NCBI GenBank assembly: GCA_903939755.1
Contig: CAJAII010000006.1
Span: forward strand, 1-64,000
DNA: 64,000 bases
Source: an uncultured Flavobacteriales bacterium
Lineage (GTDB): Bacteria; Bacteroidota; Bacteroidia; Flavobacteriales_D; Crocinitomicaceae
Direction of reading: 5' to 3'
Part shown: piece by piece, positions 19,400-28,488 of the stretch
Layout of the letters: every line of letters starts with the position of its first letter
Numbering within the stretch: position 1 is the stretch's first letter
Translations under genes and position numbers: made by a program
The notes under the pieces: model-generated
The model's database searches: none
What the model was told of the DNA's origin: nothing
The model's input: the letters and a program-made list of their open reading frames with translations, nothing else

Positions 19400-19430
19400 C
19401 AAAGATATGTTTAAATTTAAGAACGACAAA
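19400..19430 (-). promoter_or_regulatory. Consensus Bacteroidota promoter of pyrR, leaderless
   Basis: On the minus strand TTTG (19430-19427) is followed by exactly 19 bases and TATCTTTG (19407-19400), a full match to TTTG-N19-TAnnTTTG. The ATG at 19394 starts five bases after the -7 box, where transcription itself would be expected to begin. The mRNA would therefore have essentially no 5' leader. Confidence 0.7.
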
Positions 19431-19458
19431 ATAAGTAATACCAAACACAACTATAATT

Positions 19459-19518
19459 TAGTTCAATAGCGATTGGTGTAATGCCAATATAATTTGTAAG
19501 TAGTTCAATGATAATTGG
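19459..19518. promoter_or_regulatory. Two repeated dyads upstream of the pyrR promoter
   Basis: TAGTTCAAT-N4-ATTGG occurs twice, at 19459-19476 and 19501-19518. The fixed bases are identical, and each copy has a CAAT-N4-ATTG dyad core. The centres are 42 bp apart, four turns of B-DNA. The pair lies 29 to 88 bp upstream of the pyrR -33 element and downstream of the bioF stop. This is the layout of a cooperative regulator site. The binding protein is unknown. Confidence 0.45.
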
Positions 19519-19554
19519 GCTATATTGAAAACCTTATCGGTATTATGCGATGAT

Positions 19555-20664
19555 TTACTTTACCTTCAACGAAGATAAAACAGAGCAAAGGGCTGATATT
19601 TCGTCCAATGTGTTAAAGGAATGAAGACAAATTCGTAATCCTTGTTGCTTAAGAGGAACTGTGGGATAAAGAATGGGCTTGATGAAAATATTAACCGCCA
19701 TTAACTGTTCTAATAAGAGATCAATAGCATCTAAACTATCAATTTGCAACATTTTAATCGGGGAACGCACATCAGAATTAACTAATCCATTAGGGATTTT
19801 AGTGTTAAACCAATCGATTTTTTCTTGCAATAGTTTTTGCCTACTTGACAAATCATTAGTTACAATCATACTAACAATCGTGTCAAAATCTTTTGGCGGA
19901 AGAGCAGTTGTATATATAAAAGGCCTAGAAAAATTGATTAGGTACTCCATTAATTCTTTTGACCCTAGTACCGCAGCACCATGAAATCCAAAAGCCTTAC
20001 CAAAAGTAATAATACGAGCGAATACAGCATCTACTAATCCTAATTCAGCAACCAAACCAGTACCATTATCACCAAAAACACCAACCGAATGCGCCTCATC
20101 TACGATTAACTTATACGACAAACTTTGGCTAAGACTTACTAGATTTTTCAGTGGACTTATATCGCCGGTCATAGAATACAAGCTTTCTACCGCAACATAA
20201 ATACTAGCGCTTGAATGAAGCTTAACGCTAATACGCTTAATTTTATGCTCGAGATCCTCCAAATCATTATGTTTAAAAGAAAATGCATCCGCGAATGATA
20301 AGCGAAAACCATCTTTCACACTAACATGAATGCATTCGTCATAAAATATGACATCACCACGTAAAGGTACACAGCTAAAAAATCCAATATTTGCATTATA
20401 TCCAGAATTGAATACCAATGCTGCTTCAACATTAAAATGAGACGCTATAAAGTGTTCACAAATAAGGGCGTTACTAGAATTACCAGACAATAATCGAGAA
20501 CCCGTACTACCTTGATTTGAAAAAGAAGAATTCAAAACCGCCTCTTTTGATACACCAAGATAATCATTGGATAAAAAATCAATAGTCCCTTCATGAAAAG
20601 TAAGCTGACGAAAATTACCTTCCATTTTTCGCTTAGCAAGAAGCATCAAATGCTTTTTATCCAT
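19555..20664 (-). CDS. bioF: 8-amino-7-oxononanoate synthase (KAPA synthase)
   Basis: A PLP enzyme of 369 residues, alpha-oxoamine synthase family, which makes KAPA from pimeloyl thioester and alanine in biotin synthesis. VDEAHSVGVFG is the conserved aspartate/histidine segment, and ITFGKAFGFHG carries the PLP lysine K223. Other family members (glycine C-acetyltransferase) are alternatives, but the start follows the bioB stop with no gap, which settles the call. bioA, bioD and a pimeloyl-forming gene are absent from the window. Confidence 0.93.
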   Translation of the reverse strand: MDKKHLMLLAKRKMEGNFRQLTFHEGTIDFLSNDYLGVSKEAVLNSSFSNQGSTGSRLLSGNSSNALICEHFIASHFNVEAALVFNSGYNANIGFFSCVPLRGDVIFYDECIHVSVKDGFRLSFADAFSFKHNDLEDLEHKIKRISVKLHSSASIYVAVESLYSMTGDISPLKNLVSLSQSLSYKLIVDEAHSVGVFGDNGTGLVAELGLVDAVFARIITFGKAFGFHGAAVLGSKELMEYLINFSRPFIYTTALPPKDFDTIVSMIVTNDLSSRQKLLQEKIDWFNTKIPNGLVNSDVRSPIKMLQIDSLDAIDLLLEQLMAVNIFIKPILYPTVPLKQQGLRICLHSFNTLDEISALCSVLSSLKVK

Positions 20665-21660
20665 TTATTGGATTGACGAGATATTGATTTTAGAAGATGC
20701 CAATTGCGATGATTCCTTAGCAGTTAAACCTAAAATTTCAAACATTTTAGCATCCTCATCAAATTCAGGATTTGGCGTTGTTAGAAGTTTTTCACCCGCA
20801 AATATGGAGCCTGCACCCGCAAGAAAACAGAGGGCTTGAGCTTCCATTGACATTTTATTTCTTCCTGCGGATAATCGAATAACCGATTTAGGAAAAGCAA
20901 TTCTTGAAGTGGCCACCATTCGAATCATCTCCCATTGTTCGATCGGTTTTTGATCTTCTAATGGTGTTCCTTCCACAGCAACCAACGCATTAATTGGAAT
21001 AGATTCTGGGGGAGTTTCCATGGCCATGTAGGACAATAATAGACCTATTCGATCTTCCACTGCTTCTCCCATACCAATAATACCTCCAGAACACACCGAT
21101 AAGCCTACTTTTCTAGCGTTATCGATCGTTTTTAATCGATCATCGTATTGACGAGTAGAAATAATATCCTTATAAAATTCACGGGAAGAGTCTAAATTAT
21201 GATTATAGGCAAATAGACCAGCATTTTTTAATCGTAACGCTTGATTTTCTGAAAGCATCCCCAATGTACAACAAACCTCCATACCCATTTCACTAACCGA
21301 CTCAACCATTTCTATTACCTTATCAAAATCACGGTTATCGCGTACTTCACGCCATGCCGCACCCATACACAAACGCGATGAGCCATTGCTTTGAGCTTGC
21401 TTAGCTTGTTCAACAACTGATTCAACCGACATTAATTTGTGAGCGTCTAATCCCGTATGGTAACGAGCAGCTTGAGGGCAATAACCACAATCTTCTGGAC
21501 AACCACCTGTTTTAATACTGATTAAAGTAGAAAGCTGAACTTCTTGCGGATTATGAAATTCTCGGTGAATTTGAGCTGCCTCAAATACCAACTCAAGCAA
21601 TGGTTTATTATATAAAGCCAGTAATTCTTTTTGATTCGAGTATTTTGTATTTACTTTCAT
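20665..21660 (-). CDS. bioB: Biotin synthase
   Basis: A radical-SAM enzyme of 331 residues that inserts sulfur into dethiobiotin. The CPEDCGYC motif (C54, C58, C61) binds the 4Fe-4S cluster and SAM. Further cysteines and an arginine (RLSAGRNKMS region) bind the auxiliary 2Fe-2S cluster. Residue pattern and length are typical. The gene abuts bioF directly and starts nine bases after ispF, in the long minus-strand run from porU to bioF. Confidence 0.97.
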   Translation of the reverse strand: MKVNTKYSNQKELLALYNKPLLELVFEAAQIHREFHNPQEVQLSTLISIKTGGCPEDCGYCPQAARYHTGLDAHKLMSVESVVEQAKQAQSNGSSRLCMGAAWREVRDNRDFDKVIEMVESVSEMGMEVCCTLGMLSENQALRLKNAGLFAYNHNLDSSREFYKDIISTRQYDDRLKTIDNARKVGLSVCSGGIIGMGEAVEDRIGLLLSYMAMETPPESIPINALVAVEGTPLEDQKPIEQWEMIRMVATSRIAFPKSVIRLSAGRNKMSMEAQALCFLAGAGSIFAGEKLLTTPNPEFDEDAKMFEILGLTAKESSQLASSKINISSIQ

Positions 21661-21669
21661 TTATAAATT

Positions 21670-22149
21670 TTAATCTTTTAACAATAAACAAGCAGCATAA
21701 GCCTTAAGCGCACGGCCCTCTCCAAAAGAATCAACTTTTTCATGCGTTGAAGCTTTAATAGAAACAGCATCAATATCTACTTTTAATATACGAGCAATGA
21801 TAACTTGCATTTCAGGAATATGCGGATTTAATTTAGGTGATTCAAGGATTACAGTGCAATCAATATTTATTACTTTGTAATTAATAGTAGTAATTAACTC
21901 AACTACTTGCTCAAGTAAAATTGTTGAATCTATTCCTTTATATTTAGGATCCTTATCGGAAAAATGATAGCCAATATCCCTCAAGTTAGCTGCGCCTAAT
22001 AAAGCATCACAAATTGCATGAAGAAGAACATCGGCATCTGAATGACCAAGAGCACCTATTTCTGAGGGAATTTTGATTCCACCAATGATTAAAGGAAGAC
22101 CTATTTTTAGTTGATGTACATCAACACCGTAACCAATGCGCAAATTCAT
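21670..22149 (-). CDS. ispF: 2-C-methyl-D-erythritol 2,4-cyclodiphosphate synthase
   Basis: A protein of 159 residues, the standard IspF length, catalysing the ring-closing fifth step of the MEP isoprenoid pathway. GYGVDVHQL supplies zinc ligands D10 and H12. HSDADVLLHAICDALLGA supplies H44 and the substrate-binding H36/D38. ESPKLNPHIPEM and KASTHEKVDSFGEG are further family motifs. It lies nine bases after porV and nine before bioB. Together with idi and crtB it shows a MEP-fed carotenoid route. Confidence 0.97.
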   Translation of the reverse strand: MNLRIGYGVDVHQLKIGLPLIIGGIKIPSEIGALGHSDADVLLHAICDALLGAANLRDIGYHFSDKDPKYKGIDSTILLEQVVELITTINYKVINIDCTVILESPKLNPHIPEMQVIIARILKVDIDAVSIKASTHEKVDSFGEGRALKAYAACLLLKD

Positions 22150-22158
22150 TTTAACAAA

Positions 22159-23424
22159 TTAATTGGCATCTGTTGCTACTGGTTTATCACCTAAATAAAG
22201 TCGAAGTGTAAATCTCAAGGTGTTCGCTAAAGGACTTTGTCTTCCGTTCAACGAAGCTAAATAAGAGAAATCTATTCCAAACATATTATATTTCAAACTT
22301 GCACCAATATTTAAAAACTGTCTATTTCCTTTGTTTTTACTTTCGTAAAAAACACCCCCTCGAACGGCAAAAGTATTATTATACCACCATTCCACTCCAC
22401 CAGCTAAATTAATTTCAGCCATTTCCTCTTTAAATTTTGTGCCCTTTACCACCTCGTATGTACCGTCTGGGTTCTTAATGTAATCTCCATTTGCATCTGT
22501 TGCTATTACACCTGGGGCATCATAAAATGATTGCATGATTCCATTAATAATACCAACATCACTTGTTTTCCCTGACATTAAATCTCCTAAATTAGGCCCA
22601 ACAGTTGAATTATAACTGGCTGGAGTAGGGACTAATAATTTCTGAAGATCTATCGAAAAAACAACTTGATTATAAGCATCAAATTTCGCTAAAAACGAAT
22701 TTCCAATTTTTAAATTCATTGGAATAAAATCCCGTTGTGACAATTCAGAATAGGCTACTTTATTTCCGATATTATTAATTGTTGTTGCAAAAGTGTAGAC
22801 TCCTTTCGTCTTGCCAAATTTAACCTTGTCATTATAATATGTAAATGATAAATCGGCTGCACCCACAACACCTGGCTTCGTATTCACACCACCAACCGTA
22901 AGTCCACCGGTTAGGTTGGAATAGGCAAACTTTCCGTTAATTCCAATACTCAGCTTATCTGCCAATTTAAAGGCATATGCGCCTGTCAACTCAAACTCGC
23001 TTGGTTTGTCATCACGTATCACATTACCAGAAGCGTCCGTAAAAGTAATTTCACCTAGACTAAAATAGCGTAAAGCACCACCTATTGCGTGTTGCTTGTT
23101 TATTTTATAATAGCCAGACAAATAGGACAAATGAATATCATTGGTTAATTGTCTCAGCCATGGCGTATAAGAAAGGCTAATTTCAGATTTTTTTTCAGAA
23201 AAACTTAAAATAGAGGTGTTCCAATAAACCGAACTTGAACTCGCACTTAAAGCAGTACCTGCATCCCCCATCCCACCAGCTCGTGAGTCAGGCGTGATCG
23301 CCATGAACGGAAGTGCTGTAGTAATTGTATTTAACTGTAAGTCATTTTGAGTGGCCCCCCCATTTGGTTGAGAAAAACCACTAAAAGATGCTAATAAAAC
23401 CGCGATAAATAATTGATATTTCAT
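22159..23424 (-). CDS. porV: Type IX secretion system outer membrane protein PorV
   Basis: A 421-residue protein of the FadL-like beta-barrel family, with a signal peptide (about residues 1-18). ALPFMAITPDSRAGGMGDAGTALS near residues 38-60 is the diagnostic PorV/LptO segment. The C-terminal strand ends the barrel (LRFTLRLYL). PorV shuttles cargo from the SprA translocon to the PorU sortase, which removes C-terminal sorting signals. porU lies just upstream, 60 bp away, matching the PorU-PorV partnership. Confidence 0.95.
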   Translation of the reverse strand: MKYQLFIAVLLASFSGFSQPNGGATQNDLQLNTITTALPFMAITPDSRAGGMGDAGTALSASSSSVYWNTSILSFSEKKSEISLSYTPWLRQLTNDIHLSYLSGYYKINKQHAIGGALRYFSLGEITFTDASGNVIRDDKPSEFELTGAYAFKLADKLSIGINGKFAYSNLTGGLTVGGVNTKPGVVGAADLSFTYYNDKVKFGKTKGVYTFATTINNIGNKVAYSELSQRDFIPMNLKIGNSFLAKFDAYNQVVFSIDLQKLLVPTPASYNSTVGPNLGDLMSGKTSDVGIINGIMQSFYDAPGVIATDANGDYIKNPDGTYEVVKGTKFKEEMAEINLAGGVEWWYNNTFAVRGGVFYESKNKGNRQFLNIGASLKYNMFGIDFSYLASLNGRQSPLANTLRFTLRLYLGDKPVATDAN

Positions 23425-23458
23425 TGAGTTAGTTAGAAAAATTGGGTAAATATACGCT

Positions 23459-23466
23459 CAAAGATA
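23459..23466 (-). promoter_or_regulatory. -7 box upstream of porV
   Basis: TATCTTTG on the minus strand, with TTTT about 20 bases upstream in place of TTTG. It lies about 35 bases before the porV ATG, in the porU-porV gap, so porV-ispF-bioB-bioF might also be transcribed apart from porU. Confidence 0.4.
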
Positions 23467-23484
23467 CATTTTATTGTATAATTA

Positions 23485-26400
23485 CTAAAAGATAACTAGT
23501 TTTTCTGTTTTTTGAGCGGTTTCTCCAGCATCAGTTTTTATGGAAAGTCTATAAATATATACACCTCTTGCCAATTTATCTCCAAAATCATCTTTTCCGT
23601 CCCAATTAAGTCCTTCGGTTCTAAATCCAACAGTTTGAACTTTCTCCAAAATCGTTTTTACGAGCCTGCCACTTATAGTGTAAACCTGAACTTGAACATC
23701 CATATTGTCACACGATTGATTGTGTTCAAACATAAATTTAGTATTACTAGTAAAAGGATTCGGGTAGTTGTAAAGGTGATTAATACTTGCATTTTCACTT
23801 GGGCGAACAAGGAAATTAATTTTTGTCAAGGAAGAATTATTATTAACGTCCCAAACTTTAAGAGAAACAGAATGTGCACCTTCCGGTAATTCCGGTAATT
23901 CGTAGCGGATAGTACCCGACTGATAGGTATCTAAATCCGACGAATAGTAATCATTTAAATTGATTGACTCTGCGGTATTTTCATCGATAATCGCTGTCAA
24001 ATCATGCCCAATTCCATTACCAACCGTATTTATTCCGTTCTCATCGAAAATTTTCGCAAAAAGCACAGGAGTTGCATCCGTAATACCACCATCGATGAAT
24101 TTATCATCATTGAGGAATAGATCAACCGAAGGTCCAACGGCATCTAACACGCCAATTGGATCAATTCCTCCAATACTAAAGGAAGTGTCAACCCCTGAAG
24201 CATCAATAGAATTATTAAATGCATAATAACTAATTTTTCCTAAACCATAGCTTAGAGCAATATCTTTAGGTACGATAAATGTAAACGCAAAGGTCCCGTT
24301 AGTAACGGTTGATTTCCCTTTATATACAACATTTCGTTGCAATTCATAATTAATTACAGGAGAAGTATCATCTTGCCCAAGGGTATTAAAGTTCTTCGTT
24401 TTATCAAAGATAGATGGAAGTACATAACCATTAAAATTACTTTGTACATTTCCATAAAAATCTTCGATGTGGCCTTTGATAGTTACCTTTCCTAAAGCCT
24501 TAATAGTGTCTATGATAGCGTAAGGCTGACCGTTTAAACTATCCGTTACTACTTTTAACCGTGGCAAGGCAATTTTAAGCGCCGGATCCCCAATCAATGT
24601 AAAACTTCGTTTATTGTCATTACTTCCGGATTGATTTTTAGTAAGTCGAACAATTTCACCAAAAGTCTTTGGTTGCATATTCGCATCTCGCTCAAAAACA
24701 TTATTGTAGAATGCCGTACCTGTTGCTGTATTGACTCCAAAATAAACAGACCGAGTAGTTGTCATTAAGGCAATAGCTCCTCCAGTAGGATTTAAGGCGA
24801 GCCATTCTCCGGCAGAAATTCTATTGGGGTCATCAAATTTTGTAAATTCACAAGTAGCTGAAACAAAAAGATGTAGCGCATTAATATTTTGCCATGATTG
24901 AATTTGAGGAATAGTAACAACCCGCTCTTCAGCCAAGCCTACTTCACCGCCGTGCCCAACATAATTTACAACCAGCGCGCCCCTTTCTACGCGATCAGTA
25001 ATTGCTGAATAAACTTCAGGATATCGTTGTCCTCCAGCAGATGTTTGTTGTGGATATGCATCAAGGTATAATTTATCACAATTCATTTCTCGATGATTGG
25101 ATTTCACAATGTCATACTGTGGCTCTGTATCATTATTGATAAAATACCCCCCCTCTTCATCGTCAGAAATTTGAATATATTTCAGTCTCCAATCCCCAAA
25201 ATTGCCATTGGTTAAGGAATCCAAACAACAATTATTGTTACTCGCATTTGAAAATAAATTCGAGCCATTTTTCATATAGTGTTCAATTTTATCCACTTGT
25301 TGTTTTGCCTCAGTAACATTACTTACCACCAACCTACCAACACCAACATCAAGTAAATCAGTTTGATTAATTGCCTCATTATCCCCTAACATTCCATAAA
25401 AATCATCCGTTACCAATGCTGATATGTGATTTTCACTATTATCAACTTGATAGGTTAAGATATAGTTATTGTTGTTTGGCACGCGGTCTTTGGGGTCATA
25501 GGTTCCATCGCCAAATAGTAAAAGATACTTAGGAGACAGACTACCTGAAACCAAATTAGCTCTGTCATAAAACATTTTAACAAACATGCGAATTCCGACT
25601 GCATCTTTTGCGCCGGAACTAAATTCATTATATACCTGCTCATCGGTGACCACATGAACAATCAAACCTTCCTCCCTATGAAGATTTGCTAGCCTATTCG
25701 CTTGTTCATAAAACAATGAATTAGTTATAATCAAATAATCTGCTTGCGCTAATCCATGAAGATTTTGGTAATTAACCGTTCCAATTTTATCTGGCTCATA
25801 AAACAAACTTCCATTTGAAGCAACAAACTCTTGATATTTCATGTTTTGTTTAAATGAGAATGTATTAGCGGCTCCAATCATGTTACCTACAATAAGTTGA
25901 GGAATTTGCTTGTTTGTTACATCCCAAATAAATCCTTGCGTTGGAAAATTAGAAATTTGATATTCCCCTAATAAAAGAGAATCTGAATTCACTAAATTTC
26001 TAAAGCCAAATTGCGAACCATAAAACACTAAATCTCGTTTCGCATTCACCAGAATTCTATCCAAATAAGTTAGTGTGATTGGGCTATTTCTAGTTATACT
26101 AACCTTAAAAGCCAATAAAGAACTTGGATTAGAGAAAATCATTGATTTCGTTGATCTAGCAAAATCATAAGGAGCAGAAGGCAATAAATCACTTAATAGT
26201 TGAGTACCATTGCAGGAATATTGCTGCGCAGTATTCGCTGTGCTCATTGAATTAGTGGCAATAGCTGTTTTAAATTTTACAGGAGAAGTCGTGACAATAT
26301 TGGGAATGGAGAAGTTAAAAGTGCGTTCTAAATCTATATCAAACAACTCTCCATACCAGCGTTGTCCACCTCCAACTAGGGAAATTAAATCATTTTCATA

Positions 26401-27324
26401 AACATCACGAAAATCATAATCAGTAACGACCACATCTGCATTACTCGTAATTAAAGGTGCATTTTGTATTCTAAGAGGAAGGACGTTGGGATTTACATTA
26501 ATAAAATAATAGGAAAAATCCGAGTACACATTTCGTTTCTGATCAAACTCAACCGTTCCATTGGGATACCACTGATGTGGACCACTACCATAAAACAAAA
26601 GATAATCCTGGTCATTAAAAACACCATCAGCTTCCCCATTAATGTAAACAGCTACTTGCGCTAAATCGTCAATTCGAGGAATTGAATTTAACTCAGGCAT
26701 CATTCCCTCGCCATTACCATAAATATGTAGTTGCGAAGGGTCTAAAGTTGTAACATCAATTCCAATAGATGAAAGAAAATTCTTATCCAACTTATAAATC
26801 CCATCGCGATTGACCGCAATTTTATACCAGAAACCTGAGCCATCCTGTAAAACAGAATTGGGTGCAAAATCTTTTAAATAAGATTGAGATGCTTCCGTTG
26901 GAGTAATTTTGACATCAAATCGTTGAATTCTATGAATAACTTTATCTACTTTAATATAAGGAATACTAAATATTACTAAGAATGCTTCCTTTCCAGACTT
27001 TGTTATTTTAGTATCTAATTGAATATCGTCAGTCACAAAAACAGAGAAACGTTCTAAAAAAGCTACTTCAGCCGCTGAGGCAGGAGCGGTAGTATAATTA
27101 ACTAATTCAGCTGAATATCGATCATTTTTTAATGCGATGGTATGGTAAAAAACAGGGTTTACATTATCCAACGATTGCCCTTGAATAGAGGGGATGAATA
27201 TCGACTCTTCCTTATATTTAATTGGCAAAGGATCGGACCAAGGAATCTCAATCGTAAAAACTTGAGCGTATCCAGTTGAACAAAAGAAAATTAAAACGAA
27301 AGAATAAAAACAAAGTATCTTCAT
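23485..27324 (-). CDS. porU: Type IX secretion system sortase PorU (C25 peptidase family)
   Basis: A 1279-residue protein with a signal peptide (about residues 1-20, ending GYAQ). The gingipain-like C25 domain spans about residues 520-930, with the catalytic dyad H791 in NYVGHGGE and C825 in SATCEF. It cleaves the sorting domain from T9SS cargo and transpeptidates it to surface anchors. The C terminus (about residues 1190-1279) looks like a type A sorting domain (YPNPF, VYTISGRLVKTI, GVYIYRL), as known for PorU itself. PorV follows, and gldJ and a porP-like gene lie divergently across a 144-bp gap. Confidence 0.96.
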   Translation of the reverse strand: MKILCFYSFVLIFFCSTGYAQVFTIEIPWSDPLPIKYKEESIFIPSIQGQSLDNVNPVFYHTIALKNDRYSAELVNYTTAPASAAEVAFLERFSVFVTDDIQLDTKITKSGKEAFLVIFSIPYIKVDKVIHRIQRFDVKITPTEASQSYLKDFAPNSVLQDGSGFWYKIAVNRDGIYKLDKNFLSSIGIDVTTLDPSQLHIYGNGEGMMPELNSIPRIDDLAQVAVYINGEADGVFNDQDYLLFYGSGPHQWYPNGTVEFDQKRNVYSDFSYYFINVNPNVLPLRIQNAPLITSNADVVVTDYDFRDVYENDLISLVGGGQRWYGELFDIDLERTFNFSIPNIVTTSPVKFKTAIATNSMSTANTAQQYSCNGTQLLSDLLPSAPYDFARSTKSMIFSNPSSLLAFKVSITRNSPITLTYLDRILVNAKRDLVFYGSQFGFRNLVNSDSLLLGEYQISNFPTQGFIWDVTNKQIPQLIVGNMIGAANTFSFKQNMKYQEFVASNGSLFYEPDKIGTVNYQNLHGLAQADYLIITNSLFYEQANRLANLHREEGLIVHVVTDEQVYNEFSSGAKDAVGIRMFVKMFYDRANLVSGSLSPKYLLLFGDGTYDPKDRVPNNNNYILTYQVDNSENHISALVTDDFYGMLGDNEAINQTDLLDVGVGRLVVSNVTEAKQQVDKIEHYMKNGSNLFSNASNNNCCLDSLTNGNFGDWRLKYIQISDDEEGGYFINNDTEPQYDIVKSNHREMNCDKLYLDAYPQQTSAGGQRYPEVYSAITDRVERGALVVNYVGHGGEVGLAEERVVTIPQIQSWQNINALHLFVSATCEFTKFDDPNRISAGEWLALNPTGGAIALMTTTRSVYFGVNTATGTAFYNNVFERDANMQPKTFGEIVRLTKNQSGSNDNKRSFTLIGDPALKIALPRLKVVTDSLNGQPYAIIDTIKALGKVTIKGHIEDFYGNVQSNFNGYVLPSIFDKTKNFNTLGQDDTSPVINYELQRNVVYKGKSTVTNGTFAFTFIVPKDIALSYGLGKISYYAFNNSIDASGVDTSFSIGGIDPIGVLDAVGPSVDLFLNDDKFIDGGITDATPVLFAKIFDENGINTVGNGIGHDLTAIIDENTAESINLNDYYSSDLDTYQSGTIRYELPELPEGAHSVSLKVWDVNNNSSLTKINFLVRPSENASINHLYNYPNPFTSNTKFMFEHNQSCDNMDVQVQVYTISGRLVKTILEKVQTVGFRTEGLNWDGKDDFGDKLARGVYIYRLSIKTDAGETAQKTEKLVIF

Positions 27325-27468
27325 GCAAAAACAAAATTAACAAGTATTAGTTTCAAAAAACGCATTGCTATTTTATTTATTTGATTTTATTTACGATATT
27401 TGTAACCTAGAAAAATTAAAATCGTATTGGAAAGCGTGATAATAAAAAATAGAACCTTTATAACATCT

Positions 27469-28434
27469 ATGTTTCATAAGCTAATAGTTTTAGTGATAGG
27501 GATATTCGTTTCGCACAACGTATTATTTTCGCAAGACCCAACATTTACTCAATTTTATTCAAATCCGTTATATCTTAACCCTGCCTTGGCTGGTTCAACT
27601 GGCTGTCCAAGAATTAATATGAATTACAGAAATGAATGGCCACAACTAACTGGAAACTATGTTACCTATTCTGCATCATTTGACACCTATTCAAAGGATA
27701 TCAATGGAGGTGTAGGTTTGTTGGCAACCTATGATCAGCAAGCTGAGGGTACAATTTCTACAACCATGATTGGTGGTATATATTCCTATAATCTTAAAAT
27801 AAATAGAAAAACCTCTTTGATGTTTGGCGCGCGAGCTGCTTACTACCAAAAGTTTTTAGATTGGAACAAACTTACTTTCGGTGATATGATCGATCCAAGA
27901 AGAGGATTTATTTATCAAACCAATGATATCCCAAGAGGCGGAAAGCGAGGTTTTTTTGATGTTTCTGGAGGAGCTGTCATTTTTACCAAACAATTTTATG
28001 CGGGTGTAGCTGCTCATCATGCTAATCAGCCAGATGAATCGATGATATTAGGTCAATCAAAATTACCTGTTCGCATCACTGCTCACATGGGCGGAACTAT
28101 CCCAATAGGTAGAAGAGGTAGGTATTCTGATGGTACAACAATAAAACCGGCTATTATATATCAATATCAAAATGGATTTCAAGAATTAAACGTTGGTGCT
28201 TATTTAAACTACAATGTACTTAACATTGGAGTTTGGTATAGGAATAAAGATGCATTTGTATTTATTTTAGGTGCGAAAACTGAAAAATTCAATATCGGGT
28301 ATAGCTATGACTTAACTGTATCTAAGTTAGGTAATGGATTAACAGGTGGTTCACACGAAATTTCAATGCAAATCAATTTAAAATGCAAGAAAAAAGCAAA
28401 GAATTTTAGAAAAATTTCATGCCCATCATTTTAA
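27469..28434 (+). CDS. PorP/SprF family type IX secretion system membrane protein
   Basis: A 321-residue protein from the ATG at 27469, giving a clean signal peptide (MFHKLIVLVIGIFVSHNVLFSQ). In-frame TTG (27427) and GTG codons upstream are less likely. QDPTFTQFYSNPLYLNPALAGS at the mature N terminus and the beta-strand-rich body are hallmarks of PorP/SprF. The Cys/Lys-rich tail ends in SCPSF. PorP-type proteins link the T9SS ring to surface adhesins or rotor-associated partners; several paralogues per genome are usual. It sits directly before gldJ and divergently from porU. Confidence 0.9.
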   Translation: MFHKLIVLVIGIFVSHNVLFSQDPTFTQFYSNPLYLNPALAGSTGCPRINMNYRNEWPQLTGNYVTYSASFDTYSKDINGGVGLLATYDQQAEGTISTTMIGGIYSYNLKINRKTSLMFGARAAYYQKFLDWNKLTFGDMIDPRRGFIYQTNDIPRGGKRGFFDVSGGAVIFTKQFYAGVAAHHANQPDESMILGQSKLPVRITAHMGGTIPIGRRGRYSDGTTIKPAIIYQYQNGFQELNVGAYLNYNVLNIGVWYRNKDAFVFILGAKTEKFNIGYSYDLTVSKLGNGLTGGSHEISMQINLKCKKKAKNFRKISCPSF

Positions 28435-28488
28435 TAGTGTAACCAAATGAAAAAAATTAATTTTATTTTTGCTCAAAATAGATTACTT

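Noticed and set aside
27325-27468. A shared promoter for porU and porP.
   Set aside because: Only a TAATTTTG box (27332-27339, minus) at the wrong distance from TTTG, and a one-mismatch box on the other strand, could be found.
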